64,000 bases of DNA from Myrica gale. Lineage: Eukaryota; Streptophyta; Magnoliopsida; Fagales; Myricaceae. Location of the stretch: assembly GCA_963930655.1 (NCBI GenBank), contig OZ005602.1, positions 7,990,001 through 8,054,000 of the forward strand, in the 5' to 3' direction. Position numbers and translations under genes: made by a program. Below are positions 46,030 through 57,200 of the stretch, one piece after another. The notes under the pieces are model-generated. The model had not been told where the DNA came from. It worked only from the letters and a program-made list of their open reading frames with translations, and searched no databases. Within the stretch, counting starts at the first letter, position 1. Each line of letters starts with the position of its first letter.

Positions 46030-47266
46030 TCAAAACTCTTTCTATCTTGCATATTCATTTCGAAGAGAGGACACTGACATAAAAAAAAACCATTCTCGCT
46101 CCCCGACCTGAAAATCTCGCATTTTGTTTGGATGAGGAAAATTTTTCTTATTTTTTTTTAAAAATGTATTTTTTGGAGTTTCAGGATAGTAAAAAAATGA
46201 ACGTTTTTTTAATAATTAATATAAAATTTTATTAACGATTGAAAGTTTTCAGCGTTAAAGTTTAAGTTTGGATTAAAAACTAATTTCTAAAGATAAAAAA
46301 AGAATATTTATAAAACCAAGAAACGAAGATATTTGTGCTTACCTTTTTGTTTTTAGAAAATATTAAAAATAAGTTCCTGGGTTATGGTTTTGGATATTAG
46401 ATTTTTTTCTTTTGAATTTTCAAAAGCAAAAAAGAATTTCTAATATCCAGAATTTAGAAAAGGAAATTTTCTAAATTTTTAGATAATCAATGGCATTTTC
46501 TTAATTAGTTGAAAGTTAAAAATAATCGTAAAGAATAAGTAAAACGAACAAAATTTAAAATAAAAATTATAATAAATATTCCCCTTAGGGTAGGAAATAC
46601 CCCAATACAAATTGATTTTTTCTTTTTCTTTTCACACGTGTATTTACAATAATATTTCATTTATACTAATTACTTTAATGATTCTTTTAAAATTAGGCTT
46701 AATTACTTATACAATTGACTTTTGATAAATTAGTTCTTAAGGTACAACTTTAAACGAGACGGTCCCTGTGATCAGTTTTTTAAACATACAAGTCCTTTCG
46801 TCCATCAAAGTTAGCCTACTAATATGGACATTGTCCAGGATAAAATATCCGACCTCGAAAATAAATATTTCGATCCCTAACTCATATCGGTCTTCCATTA
46901 GTTGGTTAACTTTTGGTGGATAAAAAGACCTATATGTATGAAAAATAGACCATAGGGATCATTTCGTTCAAAGTTTTACTTCAAGGACTGATTTGTTAAA
47001 AATCAATATCACATAGACTGTAGCAATAATTAAGCTTGGAAATTAACAATACATCACCATAGGAAAAAAAAACATACCCATTATTTGATGAAAACCACCC
47101 ACTCCCCCACCTTACAACGTGTCCTATTGTAATTCCTCAATCATGTTTCTTCTACTTTAGATAGCGTTTGATCCCAAGACTTAAATCTTGCTTTCTACCA
47201 TGTTGGTTTCTACCCCTCAAATAGTCTCTTTCCATTATGATAAATATAAAAAATTGACTAAAATCA
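46030..47266. repeat. Extra copy of the AO 3' flank
   Basis: Colinear with 48470-49360 (shared CGACCTGAAAATCTCGCATT, GTTTGGATGAGGAAAATTTT, AGATAATCAATGGCATTTTC, AATATTCCCC). With it, the AO 3' flank exists three times in the window: 6.3-9.5, 45.4-47.3 and 48.2-49.4 kb. No gene is seen. Confidence 0.75.
46695..47036. repeat. Inverted-repeat element in the 3' flank
   Basis: Starts TAGGCTTAATTACTTATACA and ends with the inverse-like AGCAATAATTAAGCTT. Both arms contain GATTTGTTAAAAATCAAT- or TTGATAAATTAG-type sequence. A second copy is at 48871-49155; none is present in the AO-1 flank near 9520. Confidence 0.6.
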
Positions 47267-48204
47267 TGTTAGAAATAAATATTTAATTTTGATAAATGAG
47301 ACATCCAATTATGGGAACACCTAATTGGATTTGTTATTTTAACTCACTTATATTTAAAAGGTTACATAGGGGGCTTATTTATAAGCCAAAATCTCACATG
47401 CCCACATTGCCTAAGCAATGTGAGACTACACATTTCTCAACACTCCCCCACAAACTCAAAGTGTACAAACCGACAAACCTTGAGTTTGAAGTTACAAAAA
47501 AAAAAATTACAGGAAAAAAAATAAAAACAAAGATTGCCGGTACTGAGCCTGGAGGTCGTTGGTACTAAGTCGGGAGGTTGCCGGTACTAAACCGGGTGGT
47601 CGCCGGTACCGAGCCGAGAAATTTGCCGGTACTAAGCCGGATGGTCCCCAGAAGGTAACTCGGAACACCCAATTGGATTTGTTATTTTAACTCACTTATA
47701 TTTAAAAGGTTACATAGGGGGCTTATTTATAAGCCAAAATCTCACATGCCCACATTGCCTAAGCAATTTGGGACTACACATTTCTCAACACTCCCCCACA
47801 AACTCAAAGTGTACAAACCGACAAACCTTGAGTTTGAAGTTACAAAAAAAAATTACAGGAAAAAAAATAATAACAAAGATTGCCGGTACTGAGCCTGGAG
47901 GTCGTTGGTACTAAGCCGGGAGGTTGCCGGTACTAAACCGGGTGGTCGCCGGTACCAAGCCGAGAAATTTGCCGGTACTAAGCCGGATGGTCCCCAGAAG
48001 GTAACTGGACTAAAGCCGAAAACCTTGCTCTGATACCATGTTAGAAATAAAAAAAATTTAACTTTAATAAGTGAGACATCCAATTATGGGAACACTCAAT
48101 TGGATTTGTTATGTTAACTCATTTATATTTAAAACGTTACACAGGGGGCTTATTTATAAGCCAAAATCTCACATAACCACATTGCGACTACACATTTCTC
48201 ACCA
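47267..48204 (-). mobile_element. TRIM retrotransposon with three LTRs (LTR-internal-LTR-internal-LTR)
   Basis: Outer LTRs 47267-47442 and 48039-48204 start TGTTAGAAATAAA and end in CA; a third, truncated copy lies at 47662-47790. Two internal domains (47443-47661, 47791-48038) are near-identical and contain about five degenerate repeats of GCCGGTACTAAGCCGGG. Read on the minus strand, the right LTR is followed by TGGTATCAGAGCAAGG, an exact initiator-Met tRNA primer site, and a purine tract (GTGGGGGAG) precedes the left LTR. The 5-bp duplication AATCA lies at 47262-47266 and 48205-48209. The repeated 3' flank at about 49345 has the empty site. There is no protein-coding capacity. Confidence 0.88.
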
Positions 48205-48209
48205 AATCA

Positions 48210-49487
48210 TTTATCTTCACTGTTATATTCCAAAATTTTAATTTCCAAACACCACTGAATGGCCTTATTGACATGGATACAATCCTGTGGCGATCCCATT
48301 TCATCAATTCTACCTTATAATCTCAAACACGTCATAAATCCAATGTTGATTGCCACGTCGAGTCTGACATGTCAACATATGTAACTGGACCTGCCACGTC
48401 ATTAAAAGTCAATAACCCATGTAATTGCACTTCGAAACGAAACCAAAACAGGGTCCCAATTTATTTCAAAACTCTTTCTATCTTGCATATTTATTTCGAA
48501 GAGAGAACACCAACATCAACAAAAAAAAACCCATTCTCGCCCCCCGACCTGAAAATCTCGCATTTTGTTTGGATGAGGAAAATTTTTCTTCATTTTTTTT
48601 TTTAAAAAAATGTATTTTTTGGAGAATTTATAATATCCAGAATTTAGAAAAAGGAAATTTCCTAAATTTTTAGATAATCAATGGCATTTTCTTAATTAGT
48701 TGAAAGTTAAAAATAATCGTAAAGAATAAGTAAAACGAATAAAATTTAAAATAAAAATTATAATAAATATTCCCCAAGGTAGGAAATACCCCAATACATA
48801 TTGATTTTTTTCACACGTGTATTTACAATAATATTTCATTTATACTAATTACTTCAATGACTCTTGAAATTAGGCTTAATTACTTATACAATTGACTTTT
48901 GACAAATCAGTTCTTAAGGTACAACTTTGAATGAGACGGTCTCTCTGATCAAATTTTTAAACATATAAATCATTTCGTCCATCAAAAGTTAGACCACTAA
49001 TAGGGGACAGTGTCCAGGATAAACTATCCGACCTTGAAAATGGATATCTCGATCCCTAACTCATATCGGTTTTCTATAATTTCGTTCAAAGTTGTACTTC
49101 AAGGACTGATTTGTTAAAAATCAATATCACGGGAACTGTAGCAATAATTAAGCCTAAAAATTAATAATCCATCACCATAGGAAAAAAAAACATACCCATT
49201 ATTTCATGAAAACCACCCACTCCCACCTTACAACGTATCCTATCTGTAATTCCTCAATCATGTTTCTCCTACTTTAGGTGGCGTAAATCTTGCTTTCTAC
49301 CCCTCAAATAATCTCTTTCTATTACAATAAATATAAAAAATTGACTCAAATCATTTATCTTCACTGTTTCACCAACTCGTATATTCCAAAATTTTAATTT
49401 TCAAAAACCATTATCCTATCCTGCTTTGGAATATTTGAGTTTCTCCACCCCATTCCTCGGGAAAAATCCCCCTTGTAATTTTGTTGC
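48210..49487. repeat. 3' flank of duplicated unit 2
   Basis: Colinear with unit 1 from about 6.29 kb and 9.24 kb, and with the extra copy at 46.03-47.26 kb. No gene was recognised; open frames here are shadows of repeat sequence. Confidence 0.7.
48871..49155. repeat. Inverted-repeat element, second copy
   Basis: Same element and position as 46695-47036, with TAGGCTTAATTACTTATACA at the left and AGCAATAATTAAGCCTA at the right; the middle is shorter. Confidence 0.6.
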
Positions 49488-49493
49488 TTTATT
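49488..49493 (-). terminator. Conserved candidate poly(A) signal of AO-2
   Basis: AATAAA on the minus strand about 280 nt beyond the AO-2 stop codon, in the same surroundings as the AO-1 candidate at 9744-9749. Confidence 0.35.
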
Positions 49494-50744
49494 ATTAACA
49501 ATACTTATCTTGTCAAAACGAAAATCATGACCAAGAGTAAATAGTCAGCTAACCGGGAAAACAAAACGAAGCTCATCTTGTTCTCTTCTGGTACTTGCAG
49601 AGCACGTATAGAAAACAAAATAAAGGAATAAACAGAAAGAAAGGCAGCACTGAACTCGTCAGATATGATGGAGCTTACATTTTCAGAGCACTTATTGCAA
49701 TCACATGCACGCCACCAATGTCACGTAGAGGAAACAACTTGACAACTTGTAGGATCTTTGTCATCATCCATTATTTTGTGCCCATTATCCATTCCAAGTA
49801 CCTCTCCACACTTTCTAATCCGCAGAGGTCCTTCACAACAGGCATGGTAGCTGGAACCTCCAATTGGAATGGTGTTAAATTAGTAGTAGACCCATCCTGG
49901 TTGCTCCAAGAAAGAAGCTGTTTTCTGGCTTCTTTAATAGCTGCTCTTATAGCACAGTGAATGGATGCCGCCAGAAGTAACGGTGGCTCACCAGAAGCTG
50001 CAGAAAAAAAATATCCCAATCTTTCACTGATATTTTGAGCATCTCTTATCCTGTCTAATTTTTGCCTGTTTTAGGTTATTAGAACAACGATTATTCGACA
50101 GTTTCGCGTCCATTGTGATGATACCACAGCCAAGATGTGCCATTAAAGAAATAGGTGAGTCAAGTTATTGTTAGTTGTTTTCATATACTTTAAAGCTTGT
50201 GAATTAAGAAGAGTCCTCTTTTGCCTTTTAACAGTGCCAGAACCACACCACTTCCCTAAACCTCTAAACTGAAAAGTTCTTATTGACCCTTAGCCTCCAC
50301 TTAAACAACTGAAACCAACCTAAAAATTCCAGAAAAAGTAGCTGTTCACCAACAAACCACAAGCCAAAACCATTCCTCAGAGGATCTTTGATAGCTTCCC
50401 AGGTTTTTTTCATATGCCACTTCTAATGGAGTTCGATAAAGGGGTTTGAACAATATGGGCAACAAAGGAATATGTCTATCTACTTAAAGCAAGTTGACAT
50501 GTTCAAGTCAGCAGATTCAGCAACATAACAAAACCTGGCTACATATGAATTGCATGAAGATAAGTGTGGGAGTGCCCTATTAGGAGAGGTAATTTTGATG
50601 GTCTACCTACCATTCACAACCAGACTAGGGGGGAAATCCCCTAGAGCACTTTTTTAATTTTATTACATATATTCCTAACTTTCTTTGGATTTGGCAAGAA
50701 TGATGAGCAGTTACTACAAGTTATATCTTGAATGGACATGCAAA

Positions 50745-51642
50745 TTTTTTTTTGATAAGTAAGGAAAACTTTATTAAAAACCCCACAATAGGTAACAGTA
50801 CAAAGAGCTATACTGAGAACCTATTCCAAACAAGCTACAAAACTAAGGAAATCAGAAAAATCAGAGAAAGGAAAGCCCAAAACAACATTTGCCCAAAGAA
50901 AAAGAGAACTCAACAACTTCCCCCTCAACCCATCTAAAGACAAAAAAGGAGATCTCAAGACATCTCCCAAATGGATCATCCAGATACACAAAGGGATCAT
51001 CCTCCACACCCTCGAAGTAAGAGGGTTGTTGAACTTCCTCTTCCAACAAAACAACACCTCAATCACCCTAGAAGGCATGACCCAATAATAATTCGTTACT
51101 TTAAGCATATGAGCCCATAAATCCCTCGCCACATCACAATGTAACAATAAATGATCCACGGATTCTCCATTACACCTACAAAGATAGCATCGATCAAGAA
51201 GACAAAGACCCATTCTCCTCAAATTATCAATGGTCAAGATTCTCTCATGTGTTCCTCCCACACAGAATGAGACTCTCATAGGTACTAAGGACCTCCAAAT
51301 CTGCCTCCACGGAAAAGACAAAATGAGGCTGCAAGAGAGAAGCCCATACATCGATTTAACCGAAAAAATACTATTCTTGGTGCCCATCCAGCACATCCTA
51401 TCATCAATCTCACTCCTTAAAGACTTGGAATAAAGGAGAGAATAGAATGTCGAAACAACCTCCACTTCTCAATCATTCGTAGCCCTCACAAACTGAACAT
51501 TCCAAGCACCCAATTCGGAATTTCACGCCCAATAATCCACCACCCAAGCATCCTTATCTCTAGCAATAGAATAGTGGGAAGGAAAGGCATGCCTCAAGGG
51601 TCTCTCCCCACACCAAAGATCACTCCAGAAGAAAATTCTATT
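50745..51642 (-). mobile_element. 5'-truncated L1-type LINE in intron 9 of AO-2
   Basis: The left side is a T-run followed by GATAAGTAAGG and CTTTATTAAA, that is, the poly(A) tail and AATAAAG of a plant LINE on the minus strand. The minus frame encodes the RT C-terminal zinc region (MCWMGTKNSIFSVKSMYGLL, RCYLCRCNGESVDHLLLHCD, ARDLWAHM). Flanking repeats are ATGGACATGCAAA (50732-50744) and ATGGACATACAAA (51643-51655), differing at one base. AO-1 has the empty site near 11042. Same family as the 3' end at 16600-17020. Confidence 0.88.
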
Positions 51643-52149
51643 ATGGACATACAAAATTAACAGAACATTTTAAAGGAATTGCCAAAATGTTCTCATTCCA
51701 GATAAGGTCTTTGTCTCAAACACCTTTGAATTATACCCATAACAACTAAAGAGTACAGTGAGTACTCATGCAGAAGGTTTTCAGCAAAGCCGTTTGCATA
51801 TTCAGATATATAGTACCATTTATTGTTTGCATATAGTTCCCAATTTAATTACTTCTAAAGGTTCAGAACATTTTCCAGTAAAAGTCATTTGCATAAGATA
51901 CAAATTGAAAGGACATACCTTTTGAAGAGAGAACACGTTTTTGGTGATGTCCACTGTTTAGTACTTCAACATTGAATTGTTTGGGTATGGTGTCAAGTGT
52001 AGGAATCTTGTACGTCCATGTGCCTTCTCCAATCACTAATCCATTTGAATTTGTCTGGTATTCTTCAAGCTTGAAAAACCCAAGCCCTTGGACAAAAGCT
52101 CCTTCAATCTGCAGGAAGCAACTTTTGATACTTAAAATAATCCCAACAT

Positions 52150-53100
52150 CTCAAGCCAAATGAGTTGACTACACCATGTCACTTGGAGAAGCAATTTGAA
52201 TCCAATCAAATGAGCCACACTGAAGATGAGTCGACTACTAATCTCTATGAGTCAACTCATATCGGCAAGATTCAAGTTTGGATAGTCAAAGTTTAAATTT
52301 TCAGACGGTTCTTTTTACATTTAATGCACCCCAACAGCTACAAAAAGTGGCCCAACTATAAAAATGAGCCAAGGAGAGAAATTTAAAGGAGACTTGCACA
52401 TTTCAAGCCCTAGAGCTTCTCTCTCTTATTCCTTATTTTCATTCTTGGCGTGGTATGAGCTTTAATGATCTAATCCTTTTGCACTATTACTGTACTTTAT
52501 TGGGTAAATTAGGCAAGAGAGTCATTTATTATGAGCTATAAACCTTCAATAATTATAAAGGTTCTCAAGTACCTTGAATATTGAGATTTGTGAGTGTTGG
52601 GAAAAACACTTGTAACTAACCATGAGATTAGAGAAACTTTGGTGAGAATAACCTTGGCGGATAGGTTTGAGAGTTGGGCCCTAAAAAGCATTTGAGTTGT
52701 GATTGTTGAACCCGTGGAAAACACTTGGTGGGTTGTGAGTGTAGATCTTGTGAAGGCACTTGGGTTATAAGTGTTGAGCTCGGTAAAACACTTGTAAAGT
52801 TCTATAGTGCCCGCAAGCTAGAGTGTACTCTATTTGAAAGATAGTTGAGAAAGCCCAATGGAGGTTCCTTGGGGTAGACGTAGGCTTGGTTTGACCCGAA
52901 CTACCTAAAATTTTCAGTGTTGTATCTCAACTCTCTCTCTCTCTTATTAACTTGCTTTATATGATTTTAGTAGATATAGAGTATTTTATACTTAACTTGC
53001 ATATTTGAAAAACACTATGCTTTGGGTTTAATCTTGTTGTTTAACGCAATTTTTTTTATCAAACCTAATTTACCCCACCTCTTGGGTTGTGTATCGGGAG
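52150..53100. mobile_element. LTR-like segment in intron 8 of AO-2 (shared with AO-1)
   Basis: Colinear with 11545-12530 (shared GGTATGAGCTT, TATGAGCTATAAACCTTC, GGGTAGACGTAGGCTTGG, CACCTCTTGGGTTGTG). Same position in the gene, so it is an ancestral insertion. Confidence 0.5.
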
Positions 53101-53955
53101 TCACAGAATAAAAATCAGGCTAACCTGTCCTAAATCCACAGCAGGGTTGAGACTCTGTCCACAATCATAGATAATATCTGTTTGCAAAACTGTGGTTTCT
53201 CCTGTCAAAAGATCTACCTCCACCTGCAACAACATACTTTTGTGTTAGCATTTCATATCGTTAGAGGTATTTCCGCTCTAGTAGGACTTTTTTCAGCATT
53301 ATGGTACTGGAACTCTGCTGGTGGGTTTTCGTGCAACTTTACTTGAAGAAGCACTTATTTAGTTTCAGATAAAACACATGTGAAGGAATAAGGCTTAAGA
53401 AGAACTTACCTCACTTACTGCAACACCATAATTCAAGTATGGCATCGAAGTAACGTCAGGGACAAAGTAAGAACTTGCCGATAAGTTCACAGATTGAAGG
53501 TATGCCTACATTTTCATAAGTTTGAGTCAAATCCAAAGGTGTAATATATCAAGTTGAGAATATTTCCAAGAAAATGCAAGTTATATTTTGCCTCCTAGGT
53601 GTTCATACAAGCCATTCTTCCAACAAAATGCACCTACTCCACAAATTTATGCCTTACATTTGTAGGATATTTGCTAGCAAAACCAAAAACGCACTATCGG
53701 AATCAAAATCAATAATGTTACATCTTGAACAAAATTTAAAAGCAACAAATTCTTTCTATAAGAATTAGGAGAAATCACCAGAGTACAGACTCTAGCACCA
53801 AATGAGTTTCCATTGAGCTTCAACAATTTATTAAGGTTCACGATACCCATTTCTTTACAACTGTACATGTTGGGGTTCCAAGGGCCCACACAAGAATGTA
53901 AAAATGTTAACTAAATTAGAAAAGCCCAAAAATGAACCGAATCAAAATGAAAGAA

Positions 53956-54262
53956 AGGGAAAACATCACTTTTCACCTATGAACTACAGGCCAATGTCAT
54001 TTTGAGCTTTGAAATTACTAATTTCGTCACATTGAGGCCTTAAACTAATCAAAGTTCATCATGGTTTGCCTTTTCATAGGATTGAACACTTGATATTGTG
54101 CCACGTAGCCTATTTTTGCCACATTTCAACCCTAGGATCTTATTAGGAGGAGAACATTGATTTATTTTGATAGTTTGGAGGCTGAATGCGATGAAATTCG
54201 TAATTCAGATCACTAATTGACATTTAATTGATAGTTCAAAAGCCAGAAATGAAGATTTCCCT
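53956..54262. repeat. Inverted-repeat element in intron 6 of AO-2 (shared)
   Basis: Counterpart of 13618-13926, from AGGGAAAACATCACTTTTCA to AATGAAGATTTCCCT. Confidence 0.6.
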
Positions 54263-57200
54263 AGAAGTAAAGAAATCCATAGAAACAATGACTTGTCTAC
54301 GTAATAAGCAAAACACCCTTTAAGACAAAGAGAACGAATAAAGAAACTAAATTATTTTGAAAAAAACAAAACAATGACAGCAAAATATATGGCTTCTTCA
54401 TTGGCTCTCTCGTGAAGATTGAAAAGAAAAAAAACACAGTTACAGTCCCCTAGATGACTTAGAAGGGGATCAATTCCAAGGTTAATTGCCAGCTAGGGTG
54501 CTTTTGAAGAAATATGCAAATGCACCCTGTATACATGCTGTCATGCACAACATTCTTGAGGAACCCCAGATCAATACATGAAAACAGCATAAGAAAATCA
54601 GGAGTTTTGCGTTGGAGAAAAAAGAAGCAGAGAGAAATTAGATGTTGAAGGTCCCCAACTTAAAAAATAAAATCAAGTTTGGAGATTTCCACTCTTGGAC
54701 AATCTAAGGGCAGAAGGCGGAGACAATGCGAAGACGGAATGCACTCACGTCGAAAGAATTTGATCAGTGCTTGCTTCAAGTAAAATTTTATTCCACATAC
54801 GGCCAGCTATCCTACAAACCAAAAATCACAAAAAAAAAAAATCCCCGAATTCCAAACCATAAGAATGCTGCCAAAACAACCAATCAAAAAACCAACAGCA
54901 TTTATTGTCCAGAGTGCAATAAAGACTAGTTCCTGATCAACACATCAGCCCTCAAACGGGAGGGGAAAACTAAATATAGATCAACGACAGTACCTGATCA
55001 ATGAGCATCTCCCATTTGACAGAACCCATTTGCTTCTGCAACATTTCACGGAGAGGCTCAAGTCTGTCAACCAAAACATTGCAGCAAATCCTGACTGCTT
55101 CACAGCTCGACTCAGATGTTGTGCTCCCACCAGTAGAACCCCCTTGAATCAAACTCAAGGTATCAGCCTGTATGACCCTTACTTTATCCAAGAGATCTCC
55201 GACGCCATCACATTTGATTGAACTGAGAACATAGGCAACCATCTGTTTCACCTTCGTCCACAGCCCCTGGCCAAGCTCAATCCCACCGACTTCAACAACA
55301 ATAGACCAATCATGTAAAATGCTTACTTTTCCTGGGGTTGTTCTCATTTCCACTTCAAACACAATGGGTACTCGAGATATGCCCCTTTTCCTCCATTTGT
55401 TGTCCCTATTAAACTCTTTCAGCAATTCGGTCAAATAGGATAAGCCTGAAGAAGTGACCAACTTCTCCCATATTGAAGGTAACGTATACTCAAGAGGTTC
55501 ATGTACAATATCCTCATAGAAAATGTTAATGCTGTTGTATGTGTGGAAATTTATGCTTCTGACAGAATCCACTTCCATCGAAAGGGTAGACGCTACATGC
55601 TCAATTACTGCTTCAGCAATAAATGATCCCTGTACTTCGCCAGGTGCCCGCATTGACGATTTACTTGAATGGTTGGTCTTGCATACCTTTATATCAAAAG
55701 ATAAAGCACCCCAATCATACTTTTTAAGTGCAGACATAATGGTATGGGGCATTATTGGACTTATATCGGCAGACCACCCAGCATTAATTAATATGTCAAG
55801 TTGTAATGCTGTTATCTTCCCACTAGACTTAAATCCTACACTGTAAGTTATCTTCATCGGATGCCTTCCTCCAGCCATTATCATATCAGTCTTGCGATCA
55901 AGATACATCCTGACGGGGCGGCGCAATTTGTATGCAGCAAGTGCGCATGCAGTAGCAACCTAAACATCACAATGTTATGTACTTTTGACAATGGATTTCC
56001 TTTAAGGATTAGAAAATATATTGAATTACATAAAATAAATTATAGAGAACCAATTCAGCAAAAACCTAGGATAGAGAGAGAGAACATGAGAGAGAGACAG
56101 ATGCTAATATTCCAAGGCAGGATTTAGTAAAATGGACAAAATAGTTCAGACCGAATGATAGACTAACCAAAAGCTTCCTTACATATATGACTATTCTGTC
56201 CCCTCACAAATCTAATTGATTGCATCAAGAACTGGAAACTCCCCTCTTCAACTTGTTTTCTCCATTCAGAAGGGACCTGTAATGTACTCCAATTATGGTG
56301 TATCCTGTAATGGATCTGGTTGGAATTTAGGTGCACATATAAGATAAAACAAGCTTCATAAAGAAATTCGGTACCATCTTCGATGATTTGTTCTAAATTG
56401 CTTATATGATTGGCATGTGATTCCACTTATGCATCTTCCACACGGTTGGGCAATAATGGATCATTTTACACAAGGGAAATCACACACCAAATTTTTGTCT
56501 AAACAAGGTCTAATGCTTTTCTTCAAGAGTTAACACAGCAAACATTTGGGAACATTTTGATGTAATCATCTATTTTTCATCGGTTGCAACACTCAAGATC
56601 AGCCATACAATCCTGTAACTGACACATGCAAATTTCCAATTCAAAATTGGACCACAACAGGAATCAACATGAAAAACAAAAGCGAATACTTAGACAATAA
56701 GCAGATGCAACTGAGAAGATTCGTACATATCTAGAAACTGGCCTACTTGAAAGATTCATAAATTTTGTCTGCATCCAATGACCCATCCATCTTAGAGGAA
56801 TTATAAGGTTCTAGTTTAAACATACTGCAATGCAAGCACGTATCAGGCACTTTATAATATGGATCCCAGAACATCCATCCGGGCTAAAACAGAATTGAGT
56901 GCCCGGTTGCTTCATCTTGGTGAATAAAGGAGATTCTTCATCTAAATTAATAGAGAGCTTGTCCACCCAGCACAGTACAGAAAATTCTTATACATATCTA
57001 CAGTTGTTATGATAGTCTGATACTAGTGAAAGCGTTGGCAGTGTATCAATAACGAATATATAGTTTTGTCAAAAGTAGAAAGAGTACTCACAGGCATGGC
57101 TTTTGTGCACTTTCCACCGAAACCTCCCCCAACTCTTCTTGTAATAACACGGACATTATGTTCAGGAATACCAAGACATCTTGCGATCACATTGTGTGTC

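Noticed and set aside
47853-48083. Minus-strand frame with repeated LVPA and YRR peptides
   Set aside because: Translation of the short GC-rich repeats inside the TRIM; such elements do not encode proteins.
49595-49960. Plus-strand 121-codon frame, with a shorter relative at 10041-10223
   Set aside because: It lies mostly antisense to the last AO exon and its 3' UTR; no independent start context or family.
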